Shown: in pieces, positions 25,548 through 33,909 of the stretch
How the letters are laid out: every line of letters begins with the position of its first letter
Position numbering within the stretch: position 1 is the first letter of the stretch
Source of the DNA: Aneurinibacillus tyrosinisolvens
Lineage (GTDB): Bacteria > Bacillota > Bacilli > Aneurinibacillales > Aneurinibacillaceae
Length of the DNA: 64,000 bases
Assembly: GCF_001015055.1 (NCBI RefSeq)
Contig: NZ_BBWZ01000001.1
Location: 310,001-374,000 of the forward strand
Direction: 5' to 3'
The notes under the pieces: model-generated
Seen by the model: the letters and a program-made list of their open reading frames with translations, nothing else
What the model was told of the DNA's origin: nothing
Databases searched by the model: none
Program-made: the position numbers and the translations under genes

Positions 25548-26141
25548 ATGGCAAAGAGAACAGGAGAAAAATATCAGGCGATTATTGAAGCCGCTGTCAA
25601 AGTCATAGCGCGTCACGGATACCATCAGGCGCAGGTGTCCAAGATAGCGAAGGAAGCTGCTGTGGCGGACGGAACGATTTACCTTTATTTCGAGAGTAAA
25701 GATGACGTGCTTATCTCTTTATTTAAGGAAAAAATGGGTTCCTTTATTGAGGCCGGACGTGAGCGGATCGAAAAGCATCCGAGGGCGGAAGATAGGCTTC
25801 GGGATTTGATCTACATGCATTTGTGGCAGCTGTCCAAGGATAAAAACCTGGCGATTGTGACACAGATTGAACTGCGCCAGTCCAATCCAACTGTCCGCGA
25901 GGGGATTAATAGAGTGCTGAAGGGATATTTAAATCTCATTGATGAAGTCATTCTGCTCGGGAAAGAGCAAGGAATCTTCCGCAAAGAAGTGGAACACCCC
26001 GTCGCCCGTAAAATGATTTTCGGAACGCTTGATGAGGCGGTAACCTCCTGGATTATGAATGATAGAACATATGATCTTGTCTCTCTTGTCGACCCGATAC
26101 ACAATTTATTCCTGAATGGTTTAAAAACGGCAGAGCAGTGA
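25548..26141 (+). CDS. fadR: TetR-family fatty-acid degradation regulator FadR
   Basis: The 197-residue protein has an N-terminal TetR helix-turn-helix (about residues 10-55, HGYHQAQVSKIAKEAAVADGTIYLYF) and an all-helical C-terminal ligand domain that in this family binds long-chain acyl-CoA. It lies between lcfA and fadB, as in Bacillus subtilis. The two FadR-like boxes found before lcfA and before this gene support both operon control and self-repression. The start is an ATG behind GAGGGAAG. Confidence 0.93.
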   Translation: MAKRTGEKYQAIIEAAVKVIARHGYHQAQVSKIAKEAAVADGTIYLYFESKDDVLISLFKEKMGSFIEAGRERIEKHPRAEDRLRDLIYMHLWQLSKDKNLAIVTQIELRQSNPTVREGINRVLKGYLNLIDEVILLGKEQGIFRKEVEHPVARKMIFGTLDEAVTSWIMNDRTYDLVSLVDPIHNLFLNGLKTAEQ

Positions 26142-26247
26142 AGATTTACTCTGCACAGCGTATTTTTACACATAGGAACCGTGAAATTTACAGAAAAATT
26201 ATTATAATTAAATTGTATAGCTAAAAGTTGTGGAGGGAGAGAGTCTA

Positions 26248-27033
26248 ATGGAATTTACAAATGTAAAATGTGAAGTGGAAAATCGAGTGGCCCTGCTCAG
26301 CATTGATGCACCGCCCGCCAATACGCTAAGCGCTGCAACCCTGTCCGGCCTTAGCCAAGCATTTGATTACCTTGAAACGAACGAGGAAGTTAAGGCTGTC
26401 GTGCTGACGGGTGCAGGTAAGTTTTTTGTAGCGGGAGCAGACATTAAGGAGTTTACCGGCGCTTTCGGTGAGAAGGAAAAGGCGGTAGAGATCGCCCGGG
26501 CAGGCCAGGAACTGTTTACCCGGATTGAGAATTTTCACAAACCTGTAATCGCTGCCATTAACGGAGCGGCACTTGGCGGAGGGCTGGAGCTTGCTATGGC
26601 CTGCCATATTCGCTTTGCCGCGGAAGGCGCACAGCTTGGCCTGCCGGAGTTAAAGCTGGGATTGATTCCGGGATTCGGCGGAACGCAGCGTCTCGCCCGT
26701 CTGACAGGCAAGGCAAAGGCAATCGAGCTTATCTTATCCAGCCAGTTTATCGATGGGAAAGAAGCTGAGAGAATTAGTCTTGTAAACCGGGTGCTCCCGC
26801 TTGAATCTCTGCTGGACGAGGCGAAGCAGTTTGCCGCATCCCTCACAGAGGAGAAGAGTGCCGTTTCCGTGCGGGCTGCTCTTGAAGCGGTTACATACGG
26901 CCTTGACGCAGGACAGGAGAAAGGAATGGGCAGAGAAGCCGAGTTGTTCGGCGAACTGTTTGGCTCCGAAGATGTGAGAGAAGGCGTAAACGCTTTTATT
27001 GAGAAGCGAAAGCCCAATTTCCAGGACAAGTAG
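26248..27033 (+). CDS. fadB: Enoyl-CoA hydratase FadB
   Basis: This 261-residue single-domain crotonase-fold enzyme has oxyanion-hole segments GKFFVAGADIKEF and INGAALGGGLELAMAC, and a PELKLGLIPGFGG segment holding the catalytic Glu. It hydrates 2-enoyl-CoA in beta-oxidation. It is unlike the large two-domain FadB of E. coli and corresponds to B. subtilis FadB (YsiB). The ATG at 26248 follows GGAGGGAGA; an upstream in-frame GTG at 26230 lacks a site. It is third in the FadR-controlled series. Confidence 0.92.
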   Translation: MEFTNVKCEVENRVALLSIDAPPANTLSAATLSGLSQAFDYLETNEEVKAVVLTGAGKFFVAGADIKEFTGAFGEKEKAVEIARAGQELFTRIENFHKPVIAAINGAALGGGLELAMACHIRFAAEGAQLGLPELKLGLIPGFGGTQRLARLTGKAKAIELILSSQFIDGKEAERISLVNRVLPLESLLDEAKQFAASLTEEKSAVSVRAALEAVTYGLDAGQEKGMGREAELFGELFGSEDVREGVNAFIEKRKPNFQDK

Positions 27034-27122
27034 TCCGGGTGGTGATGTTTGAACGGATGTCTCCGTGATAGGACATACCTTCAAATCTATTATAAACATG
27101 TGGAAGACAAAGGAGGATAATC

Positions 27123-27887
27123 ATGAACATTATCGTATGTTTAAAGCAGACGTTTGACACAGAAGAAAAAATTGTACTCCAAAACGGACAAATTAGCGAA
27201 GACGGTGTGGAATTCATTATTAATCCATACGATGAATATGCAGTGGAAGAAGCGATTAAGCTGCGTGACGAGCATGGCGGAGAAGTAACGGTCGTTACTG
27301 TGGGGCCGGAGCGTGCGGAGAGCTCCCTGCGTACGGCGCTCGCTATGGGTGCTGATAAAGCGGTTATCGTTGATAGCGAAGAGTTGGATTTAGATGAATA
27401 CAGCGTGGCCAAAATCCTTGCTTCCGTGATTAAAGACCGCGAGTTTGATATTATCCTTGGCGGAAATATGGCGGTTGATAACGGTTCAGGACAGGTGGGA
27501 GCCCGCCTGGCTGAAGAGTTAAACATTGCGCAGGTAACCACGATTACGAAGCTTGACGTTGACAGCGGAAAAGCAACGATTGAGCGCGATATGGAAGGGG
27601 ACGTGGAAGTGGTTGAAGTGTCTCTTCCTATTCTTGTAACCGCACAGCAGGGGCTAAACGAGCCCCGTTATCCGTCGCTTCCTGGAATTATGAAAGCGAA
27701 GAAAAAGCCAATGGAGCGTTTAACGGTAGACGACTTGGAGATTGACGGGGATGCCAAGGCAAAAACGGCTGTAACGGAAACCTACCTTCCGCCGAAAAAA
27801 GAAGCGGGCCGCATTCTCAGTGGAGACATTCCTGATCAGGTGAAAGAATTAGTTCAACTTCTTCGCAGCGAAGCGAAAGTCATTTAA
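27123..27887 (+). CDS. etfB: Electron transfer flavoprotein beta subunit
   Basis: The 254-residue protein has the usual EtfB length and start (MNIIVCLKQTFDTEEK) and the AMP-binding domain segment EEAIKLRDEHGGEVTVVTVG. With EtfA it forms the FAD heterodimer that takes electrons from acyl-CoA dehydrogenases and passes them to the quinone pool. It has a strong AAAGGAGG site. etfA starts 14 bp after its stop. Confidence 0.95.
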   Translation: MNIIVCLKQTFDTEEKIVLQNGQISEDGVEFIINPYDEYAVEEAIKLRDEHGGEVTVVTVGPERAESSLRTALAMGADKAVIVDSEELDLDEYSVAKILASVIKDREFDIILGGNMAVDNGSGQVGARLAEELNIAQVTTITKLDVDSGKATIERDMEGDVEVVEVSLPILVTAQQGLNEPRYPSLPGIMKAKKKPMERLTVDDLEIDGDAKAKTAVTETYLPPKKEAGRILSGDIPDQVKELVQLLRSEAKVI

Positions 27888-27901
27888 GGAGGGCACGCCA
27901 G

Positions 27902-28870
27902 ATGAGTAAAAAAGTACTTGTAGTTGCAGAAGCAAGAGATGGAAGTTTGCGTAATGTATCTTTTGAAGCGTTAGCCGCAGCGAAACGCATTGCTGACGGC
28001 GGTGAAATTATAGCTGCTGCCTTTGGAAGCGACGCTGCCAATTATGTGGAAGCGCTTGGCCAGTATGGTGCAAATAAAGTTTATACGGTTACAAATAAAG
28101 AGTTGGATACGTATACAACGGATGCTTATTCCCAGGCTCTTCGCCAGGTTATTGACGCGGTACAGCCGGAAGCCATTTTTATTCCTCACACAGGAGTCGG
28201 CAGGGATTTAGCTCCGCGTGTTGCAGCCCGCCTTGGTCTTGGGCTTGTATCCGATGTTATCGATGTAGAAATCGACGGCGGAGAAGTTGTATTCACTCGT
28301 CCTATTTATGCCGGAAAGGCATTTGAGAAGAAAAAAATGACAGACGGCATTCAGTTTGCTACGATTCGCCCAAATAACATTCCAGCAGGAGAACCGGGTG
28401 CTTCTGCAGCGGAAGCCGTACCATTTAATGTAGAAATTAAAGACCTGCGTGCAGTCATTAAAGAGGTAGTCCGGAAAACGGCGGGCGGCGTAGACCTGTC
28501 TGAAGCGAAGATTGTCATTTCAGGCGGGCGCGGTGTGAAATCAGCTGAAGGGTTTAAACCACTTCAGGAATTGGCTGAAGTGCTGGGTGCCGCAGTGGGA
28601 GCTTCCCGTGGGGCATGTGATGCTGAATACTGTGATTACTCCCTGCAAATCGGGCAAACAGGAAAAGTGGTTACGCCTGATCTATACATTGCTGCAGGAA
28701 TTTCCGGAGCAATCCAGCATCTTGCCGGTATGTCTAATTCTAAAGTTATCGTAGCGATTAATAAGGATCCGGAAGCTCCAATTTTCCAGGTGGCCGATTA
28801 CGGAATCGTCGGAGATTTGTTTGAAGTGGTTCCTCTTCTTACAGAAGAATTTAAGAAAGTTCTTGTATAA
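27902..28870 (+). CDS. etfA: Electron transfer flavoprotein alpha subunit
   Basis: The 322-residue protein carries the EtfA FAD-binding C-terminal domain (about residues 190-320), including [12 protein letters not shown], the [19 protein letters not shown] segment and [21 protein letters not shown]. It is the FAD-bearing partner of EtfB in acyl-CoA oxidation. It is the last gene of the lcfA series and is followed at once by a 13-bp terminator hairpin. Confidence 0.95.
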   Translation: MSKKVLVVAEARDGSLRNVSFEALAAAKRIADGGEIIAAAFGSDAANYVEALGQYGANKVYTVTNKELDTYTTDAYSQALRQVIDAVQPEAIFIPHTGVGRDLAPRVAARLGLGLVSDVIDVEIDGGEVVFTRPIYAGKAFEKKKMTDGIQFATIRPNNIPAGEPGASAAEAVPFNVEIKDLRAVIKEVVRKTAGGVDLSEAKIVISGGRGVKSAEGFKPLQELAEVLGAAVGASRGACDAEYCDYSLQIGQTGKVVTPDLYIAAGISGAIQHLAGMSNSKVIVAINKDPEAPIFQVADYGIVGDLFEVVPLLTEEFKKVLV

Positions 28871-28881
28871 GCAGAATCATA

Positions 28882-28930
28882 AAAGGGCGGCATCGAGGAT
28901 TTGGATGCTGCCCTTTCTCTTTGCTTTTTT
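28882..28930 (+). terminator. Terminator of the fad/etf operon
   Basis: A 13-bp stem (28882-28894 with 28904-28916, one G·T pair) is followed by a T-rich tail ending in TTTTTT. Confidence 0.9.
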
Positions 28931-28966
28931 AGCTATTAAGGCAAATGTGTGAAAAAGTTTCGCAAA

Positions 28967-28995
28967 TGGATATTTAGGGTTAATAATGGTATACT
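28967..28995 (+). promoter_or_regulatory. Probable SigA promoter of trxA
   Basis: TGGATA (28967-28972), a 17-nt spacer and TATACT (28990-28995) lie about 87 bp before trxA. Confidence 0.45.
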
Positions 28996-29081
28996 GTTAG
29001 TGGTATAGTAAAAGAGTGCTCAGCGAAATGAGTAACATATAAATAGGAAGTAACATATATAATATAAGGAGGTAGTTACAT

Positions 29082-29399
29082 ATGGCAATTGTAAATGTAA
29101 CGGATAATTCTTTCCAAAATGAAGTGGAAACGGGCGGTACTGTGCTTGTTGATTTCTGGGCTCCGTGGTGTGGACCTTGCAAAATGATTGCACCGGTTCT
29201 TGAGGAAATCAACGGAGAAATCGGCGACAATTTGAAAATCGCAAAAGTAAACGTAGATGAAAACCCTGAGTCCGCACAGCGCTTTGCTGTTATGAGCATT
29301 CCAACACTCATGCTTTTCAAAGACGGTCAGGTTGTTGATAAAATTATCGGCTTCCAGCCAAAAGACAATCTAATGAGCACAATCAACAAGCACCTGTAA
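29082..29399 (+). CDS. trxA: Thioredoxin
   Basis: The 105-residue thioredoxin has the redox-active WCGPC at residues 29-33 and the conserved cis-Pro segment MSIPTLMLF. It reduces protein disulfides in the cytosol, recycled by thioredoxin reductase. AAGGAGG precedes the ATG. The etfA-trxA-uvrC order is the same as in Bacillus subtilis. A perfect 11-bp terminator follows. Confidence 0.97.
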   Translation: MAIVNVTDNSFQNEVETGGTVLVDFWAPWCGPCKMIAPVLEEINGEIGDNLKIAKVNVDENPESAQRFAVMSIPTLMLFKDGQVVDKIIGFQPKDNLMSTINKHL

Positions 29400-29410
29400 T
29401 AAAGGAAAAG

Positions 29411-29447
29411 GAATCCCCCGGTAATTATGCCGGGGGATTCTTCTTTC
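29411..29447 (+). terminator. Terminator of trxA
   Basis: An 11-bp perfect stem (GAATCCCCCGG / CCGGGGGATTC) with an 8-nt loop is followed by TTCTTTCT. Confidence 0.85.
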
Positions 29448-29499
29448 TCGTCTTCCTTTCGACACTTGTGGTAACATAACATTCAGGAGGGACAACCGC

Positions 29500-31284
29500 A
29501 TGAATTCGTTAAAAGAAAAATTGAGCCTCCTCCCTGACAAGCCTGGCTGTTATTTAATGAAAAATAAGGAAGGCACTATTATTTATGTCGGGAAGGCAAA
29601 AATACTGAAAAATCGTGTTCGCTCGTATTTCACTGGCAGTCATGATGGGAAAACTCAGCGTTTGGTCAGTGAGATTGTCGATTTTGAATATATCGTAACG
29701 TCCTCACCGATGGAGGCGCTTCTGCTGGAGTGCAACCTGATCAAGCAGCATGACCCGCGCTATAATGTCATGCTAAAGGACGACAAAACGTATCCCTATA
29801 TAAAGATAACGAATGAAGAGCATCCCCGGCTTGAAATTACCCGGAAAGTTGTTAAGGACGGAGCCAAGTACTTCGGTCCGTACGCAAATGCGGGGGCGGC
29901 CCAGGAAACAAAAAAGCTGCTGGATCGAATCTACCCGCTTCGTAAGTGCAAAAACATCCCGAAGAGCGTGTGCCTCTACTACCACATGGGGCAGTGTGCG
30001 GCACCGTGTGAATTTGAAGTTCCGTCTGATCAATACGGCGAGATTATTGAACAGATTACCCGGTTTTTAAACGGAAATTACGGGGAGATAAAAGAACAGC
30101 TAAAGCTGCAGATGAACGAGGCTGCAGAGAAGCTGGAGTTTGAGCGGGCGAAAGAAGTGCGCGATCAAATCCAGTATATTGATGCGATTATGGAGAAACA
30201 AAAAGTAACGTTCAGCGATAACATTGATCGGGATGCCTGGGGCTATTACACCGACAAAGGCTGGATGAGCGTCCAGGTATTTCATATCCGGCAGGGCAAA
30301 ATGATCGAGCGCAACGTTGCATCCTTTCCTTATTATGGAGAAGAGCATGAAGATTTCGTTTCTTATGTCACCCAGTTTTACTTCCAGGAGCACGTGCGTC
30401 CGAAGGAGATTCTGCTCCCGAGCGATAACGGGGCGGAAGGGCTGGAGGAATGGCTTGGTTCCAAAGTTCTCGTTCCGCAGCGGGGGCCGAAGAAACAACT
30501 TGTAGACATGGCCGGTGAAAACGCCCGCCTTGCGCTTGAGGAGAAATTTGCGTTGATGGCCAGGGATGAAGCGCGTACCGTCCAGGCGGTCGAAAGGCTT
30601 GGAGAGGCGCTTGGGATCGGGTATCCAAGGCGAATTGAGGCGTTTGACAACTCCAACATTCAGGGGATAGACGCGGTATCTGCTATGGTTGTTTTTCGTG
30701 ATGGCAAGCCTGACAAGAAAGAGTACCGGAAATACAAAGTCAAAACCGTCACCGGGCCGGATGATTACGGAACAATGAAAGAGGTCGTACGCAGGCGGTA
30801 TACCCGTGTACTGAAAGAAAACCTTGAGTTTCCTGATCTCGTTATTATTGATGGCGGCAAAGGGCAGATTGCGGCGGCAGTAGATGTATTAGAGAATGAA
30901 CTTGGGCTGTACATTCCTGTCGCCGGTTTGGCGAAAGACAATAAACACCGGACGGCTCAGCTGCTTGTAGGAGACCCGCCGATTCCTGTGGATTTAAAAA
31001 GAGACAGCAACGAGTTCTATTTATTGCAGCGAATCCAGGACGAGGTGCACCGGTTCGCTATTACGTTTCACCGGAATACGCGGGGCAAAACGATGTTTCA
31101 GTCCAAGCTTGATGATATTCCGGGCATCGGGGACAAACGCAAGAAATTGCTGTTAAAGCATTTCGGTTCTGTAAAAAGGATGAAGGAAGCAACGATTGAC
31201 GAATACCGTGGGCTTGGCATCGGTGACAAGCTGGCCCGGGTCATCCTGGAACACTTGAACGATGAAGAACAACCGCAAGTGTAA
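29500..31284 (+). CDS. uvrC: Excinuclease ABC subunit C
   Basis: The 594-residue UvrC has an N-terminal GIY-YIG nuclease (PDKPGCYLM...IIYVGKAK, about residues 12-90), a UVR motif ([18 protein letters not shown], about residues 207-224), a C-terminal RNase-H-like endonuclease core ([10 protein letters not shown]) and a terminal helix-hairpin-helix pair ([18 protein letters not shown]). It makes both incisions in nucleotide excision repair with UvrA/B. It has its own AGGAGGG site after the trxA terminator. Confidence 0.97.
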   Translation: MNSLKEKLSLLPDKPGCYLMKNKEGTIIYVGKAKILKNRVRSYFTGSHDGKTQRLVSEIVDFEYIVTSSPMEALLLECNLIKQHDPRYNVMLKDDKTYPYIKITNEEHPRLEITRKVVKDGAKYFGPYANAGAAQETKKLLDRIYPLRKCKNIPKSVCLYYHMGQCAAPCEFEVPSDQYGEIIEQITRFLNGNYGEIKEQLKLQMNEAAEKLEFERAKEVRDQIQYIDAIMEKQKVTFSDNIDRDAWGYYTDKGWMSVQVFHIRQGKMIERNVASFPYYGEEHEDFVSYVTQFYFQEHVRPKEILLPSDNGAEGLEEWLGSKVLVPQRGPKKQLVDMAGENARLALEEKFALMARDEARTVQAVERLGEALGIGYPRRIEAFDNSNIQGIDAVSAMVVFRDGKPDKKEYRKYKVKTVTGPDDYGTMKEVVRRRYTRVLKENLEFPDLVIIDGGKGQIAAAVDVLENELGLYIPVAGLAKDNKHRTAQLLVGDPPIPVDLKRDSNEFYLLQRIQDEVHRFAITFHRNTRGKTMFQSKLDDIPGIGDKRKKLLLKHFGSVKRMKEATIDEYRGLGIGDKLARVILEHLNDEEQPQV

Positions 31285-31307
31285 AGATCCTGTGGGCTTG
31301 TTAGAAT

Positions 31308-31336
31308 GTTAAAGATGTGATACCATGTATAGCAAT
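31308..31336 (+). promoter_or_regulatory. Probable promoter of the lysC leader
   Basis: TTGTTA (31308-31313), a 17-nt spacer and TACCAT (31331-31336) lie 36 bp before the lysine riboswitch. Confidence 0.4.
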
Positions 31337-31371
31337 TGAAAATTGCAATAACGAACACCTCACTTTATGGT

Positions 31372-31553
31372 GAGGTAGAGGCGCGAAAACCATGAGTACC
31401 CCGCTGGAGGATGGAGAATCCTGCGAAGGCGGAAGAAAGGGGAATTCGCCGAAATGGCAGAGTTTATCTCCGGTTCTGCTGTTGGGTTTGCATTGAACAA
31501 ATGCAAGACTGTCACCGGCTCTTTCTCCCAGATGGCCGGTGGAGGACTATCTC
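31372..31553 (+). ncRNA. Lysine riboswitch (L box)
   Basis: The about 182-nt leader has the L-box core: GAGGTAGAGGCGC at the 5' side, AAGGCGGAAG, GCCGAAAT, and GGAGGACTATCTC closing P1 (GAGGTAG at 31372-31378 pairs with CTATCTC at 31547-31553). It sits before the aspartokinase gene and is followed by a terminator. Lysine binding is expected to favour termination. Confidence 0.93.
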
Positions 31554-31607
31554 GCGCAGGGAAAAGGGATGTGAGCGTTAGCTGGCTTATTATTATTGTC
31601 ATTTCCG

Positions 31608-31646
31608 GACAACAGCTAAGGTGCATACCTTGTTGTTGTCTTTTTT
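31608..31646 (+). terminator. Riboswitch-controlled terminator before lysC
   Basis: A long stem (GACAACAGCTAAGGT with ACCTTGTTGTTGTC, one bulge and one wobble pair) is followed by TTTTTT, 33 bp before the aspartokinase start. Confidence 0.9.
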
Positions 31647-31678
31647 AATACTAACGAGTGGGAAAAGGAGAGAAAAAA

Positions 31679-32920
31679 ATGAGCCTGATTGTTCAGAAAT
31701 ATGGCGGAACTTCCGTCGGTACAGTGGAGCGCATCCAGAAAGTAGCGGAGCGGGTAGCTGCGACACGTGACGCCGGTCACGATGTTGTGGTCGTTGTATC
31801 GGCAATGGGAAAGTCTACCGATGTGTTAGTTGATATGGCGAAGGAAATTACAGACTCCCCCTCTCCTAGAGAAATGGATATGCTTCTTACAACCGGGGAG
31901 CAGGTGTCGATTGCCCTTCTTACGATGGCGCTCCAGGCCCGGGGGCAGGAAGCGGTATCGATGACAGGCTGGCAGGCAGGAATATCGACCGAAGCCATAC
32001 ATACGAAAGCCCGTATTCAGCATATCGACCGGACACCAATCGATAAAGCACTGTCTGCTGGTAACGTTGTCATTGTCGCCGGATTTCAGGGAGTGGCCGA
32101 AAATGGGCAGATTACGACGCTGGGGCGGGGCGGTTCGGATACGACAGCCGTTGCCCTTGCTGCAGCTCTTGGAGCGGACCTCTGTGAGATTTACACCGAT
32201 GTGGACGGCATCTACACGGCTGACCCGCGCATTGCACCGGCAGCACGTAAACTGGCCCGCATCTCCTACGACGAAATGCTCGAGCTTGCCACGCTTGGTG
32301 CGGGCGTGCTTCACCCCCGGGCTGTTGAATGCGCAAAAAACTATAAGGTGAAGCTCACGGTGCGATCAAGCTTTGGACATGAAGAAGGAACGATAGTAGA
32401 GGAGGAAGCAGATATGGAACAAGGACTGGTTGTTAGCGGGATTGCCCATGATAAAAATATAGCCAAGGTAACTGTGGCCGGCCTGCCGGCAAAGGTAGGC
32501 ACGCTTTCTAAGCTGTTCAATACGCTGGCAGCGGAACATATTAATGTAGATATTATTATTCAAAGCTCTTATGAAAATGAAACAACGGATGTCTCATTTT
32601 CTGTCAGCGGCGAAGAGGTGGAGAAAACGAGGGATGTTCTGGAGAAGCAGCGGGACGCCCTTTCTTTCTCAAACATCATGACAGAAGAAGGGCTGGCGAA
32701 GGTTTCCATTGTGGGGGCAGGGATGATTACAAACGCGGGAGTAGCGGCCGATATGTTTAGCTGTCTGGCGGAAGCGGGCGTTCGGATTAAAATGGTTTCC
32801 ACGTCTGAAATTAAAGTTTCCTGTGTGGTGCCGGGTGATAAAGTAGAAATTGCGGTTCAAAGCCTGCATTCGGCCTTTGGGCTGGATGCCAAAGAAAAAG
32901 CGGTTGTTCATGGTGTGTAG
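31679..32920 (+). CDS. lysC: Aspartokinase II, alpha subunit
   Basis: The 413-residue aspartate kinase begins MSLIVQKYGGTSVG, the ATP/Asp-binding motif, and has two C-terminal ACT domains for feedback inhibition. It phosphorylates aspartate at the head of the lysine/methionine/threonine pathway. The ATG at 31679 follows AAAAGGAGAG; a GTG at 31658 lies in frame but has no site. The L-box leader predicts lysine control, matching the lysine-sensitive AKII of B. subtilis. An internal in-frame start gives the beta subunit. Confidence 0.96.
   Translation: MSLIVQKYGGTSVGTVERIQKVAERVAATRDAGHDVVVVVSAMGKSTDVLVDMAKEITDSPSPREMDMLLTTGEQVSIALLTMALQARGQEAVSMTGWQAGISTEAIHTKARIQHIDRTPIDKALSAGNVVIVAGFQGVAENGQITTLGRGGSDTTAVALAAALGADLCEIYTDVDGIYTADPRIAPAARKLARISYDEMLELATLGAGVLHPRAVECAKNYKVKLTVRSSFGHEEGTIVEEEADMEQGLVVSGIAHDKNIAKVTVAGLPAKVGTLSKLFNTLAAEHINVDIIIQSSYENETTDVSFSVSGEEVEKTRDVLEKQRDALSFSNIMTEEGLAKVSIVGAGMITNAGVAADMFSCLAEAGVRIKMVSTSEIKVSCVVPGDKVEIAVQSLHSAFGLDAKEKAVVHGV
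32414..32920 (+). CDS. lysC: Aspartokinase II beta subunit (internal in-frame start)
   Basis: An ATG at codon 246 of lysC has its own ribosome binding site (GAGGAGGAAGCAGAT) and begins MEQGLVVSGIA. B. subtilis lysC makes a beta subunit from the same kind of internal start at about codon 246, and the two assemble as alpha2beta2. The product here would be 168 residues, covering the two ACT regulatory domains. Translation from this site is inferred from the site strength and the matching position. Confidence 0.75.
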   Translation: MEQGLVVSGIAHDKNIAKVTVAGLPAKVGTLSKLFNTLAAEHINVDIIIQSSYENETTDVSFSVSGEEVEKTRDVLEKQRDALSFSNIMTEEGLAKVSIVGAGMITNAGVAADMFSCLAEAGVRIKMVSTSEIKVSCVVPGDKVEIAVQSLHSAFGLDAKEKAVVHGV

Positions 32921-32942
32921 CGATTTTTCAAACTAAACAAAG

Positions 32943-32985
32943 AAAGAAGCCGGCTCCTAAAGAGAACCGGCTTCTTTCTTTGTTT
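32943..32985. terminator. Bidirectional terminator between lysC and the BioY gene
   Basis: An 11-bp perfect stem (AAAGAAGCCGG / CCGGCTTCTTT) has T-rich flanks on both sides. Confidence 0.85.
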
Positions 32986-33001
32986 TCAGATTGCTGCTGG
33001 A

Positions 33002-33580
33002 CTATGCGGCTCTTTGCCTGTCTCCGTACTGTGCAGGAAGCAAACCTGCGTGCTGGAGGCGCCGGCGAACTTCATTGCCGAGATAAGAAGCGATAGCGAC
33101 TTTTACTAAATCAAGCAGAACAAACGGTGCCGCACCAAAGGCAACCGCCTGCGGCCACGAGAGATGTGCGACAAATTTCAACTGGGCGACACCGAAAGCG
33201 TAAATAACTACAAGACCGAGAACGTTGACGATAAATGCTTTTGTGAACGATAACTTGCCCCGGTCAAGCAGTGTACCCATAACGAAAGCGGCAATGATAT
33301 AGCCAATCAAATACCCTCCGGTCTTGCCAACCAGTATTCCGAATCCACCGTTGCCTCCGGCAAATACCGGCGCCCCTGCCGCTCCCAGCAGAACGTATAA
33401 CAGAATAGCTAATGTTCCGTAACGACGGCCAAGAATAACAATCGTTAGGGCGATAGCAAGATTTTGCATCGTAAAGGGAACCTGCGGCAGAATCGGAAAT
33501 GAGAGCTGCGCGCAAATAGCGATAATTGCACAAAATAAGGCCGAAATAATCATCATTTTTAAATTCTGGTTTCTCATCAT
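33002..33580 (-). CDS. bioY: Biotin ECF transporter S component BioY
   Basis: The 192-residue membrane protein has six hydrophobic segments and the BioY-specific pattern VPFTMQNLAIALTIVILGRRYG, then GGFGILVGKTGGYLIGYIIAAF. It binds biotin in the membrane and works with the shared EcfAA'T energising module, whose genes are not in this window. A BirA-type operator lies directly upstream, so expression should rise when biotin is scarce. An ATG with GGAGAG upstream starts the gene. It is divergent from the metX leader. Confidence 0.92.
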   Translation of the reverse strand: MMRNQNLKMMIISALFCAIIAICAQLSFPILPQVPFTMQNLAIALTIVILGRRYGTLAILLYVLLGAAGAPVFAGGNGGFGILVGKTGGYLIGYIIAAFVMGTLLDRGKLSFTKAFIVNVLGLVVIYAFGVAQLKFVAHLSWPQAVAFGAAPFVLLDLVKVAIASYLGNEVRRRLQHAGLLPAQYGDRQRAA

Positions 33581-33593
33581 TTCTCTCCTTTAT

Positions 33594-33620
33594 GTTAACC
33601 TTTTATATAATGAAGTTTAC
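33594..33620 (-). promoter_or_regulatory. BirA operator upstream of bioY
   Basis: The half-sites GTTAAC (33594-33599) and GTTTAC (33615-33620) are separated by 15 bp. They span the region just upstream of the bioY ribosome binding site and enclose a TATATAA-like -10. Confidence 0.8.
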
Positions 33621-33645
33621 AAAGGATGCTGCTATTTTGTCAATA

Positions 33646-33674
33646 TTGACATAAGTTAGTAAAGAGCGTAGTAT
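33646..33674 (+). promoter_or_regulatory. SigA promoter of the metX leader
   Basis: A perfect TTGACA (33646-33651), a 17-nt spacer and TAGTAT (33669-33674) lie 37 bp before the S-box. Confidence 0.6.
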
Positions 33675-33710
33675 AGGTATAACTATGAAGCAGACAGGAA
33701 AATAACATAT

Positions 33711-33823
33711 CTCTTATCAAGAGAGGTGGAGGGACTGGCCCGATGAAGCCCGGCAACCCCGCAGTTAACCTGCGGATAAGGTGCCAATTCCAGCAGGACA
33801 TTTTATGTTCTGACAGATAAGAG
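33711..33823 (+). ncRNA. SAM-I riboswitch (S box)
   Basis: P1 pairs CTCTTATC (33711-33718) with GATAAGAG (33816-33823). The core AGAGAGGTGGAGGGACTGGCC, the GATGAAGCCCGGCAACC segment and GGTGCCAATTCC are textbook S-box elements. It precedes metX and a terminator, so SAM should switch off homoserine acetylation. Confidence 0.97.
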
Positions 33824-33840
33824 GAGGTCTAAGCGTACAG

Positions 33841-33873
33841 ACGCCTCTTCTTTCCAAGAAGAGGTGTTTTTTG
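33841..33873 (+). terminator. SAM-dependent terminator before metX
   Basis: A 12-bp stem (33841-33852 with 33856-33867, one G·T pair) is followed by T5. Its left arm can also pair with GAGGAGGT just after P1, giving the antiterminator. Confidence 0.9.
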
Positions 33874-33909
33874 TTAACCAGAGTGCGCATAGCTGTACGG
33901 GAGGAGTGA

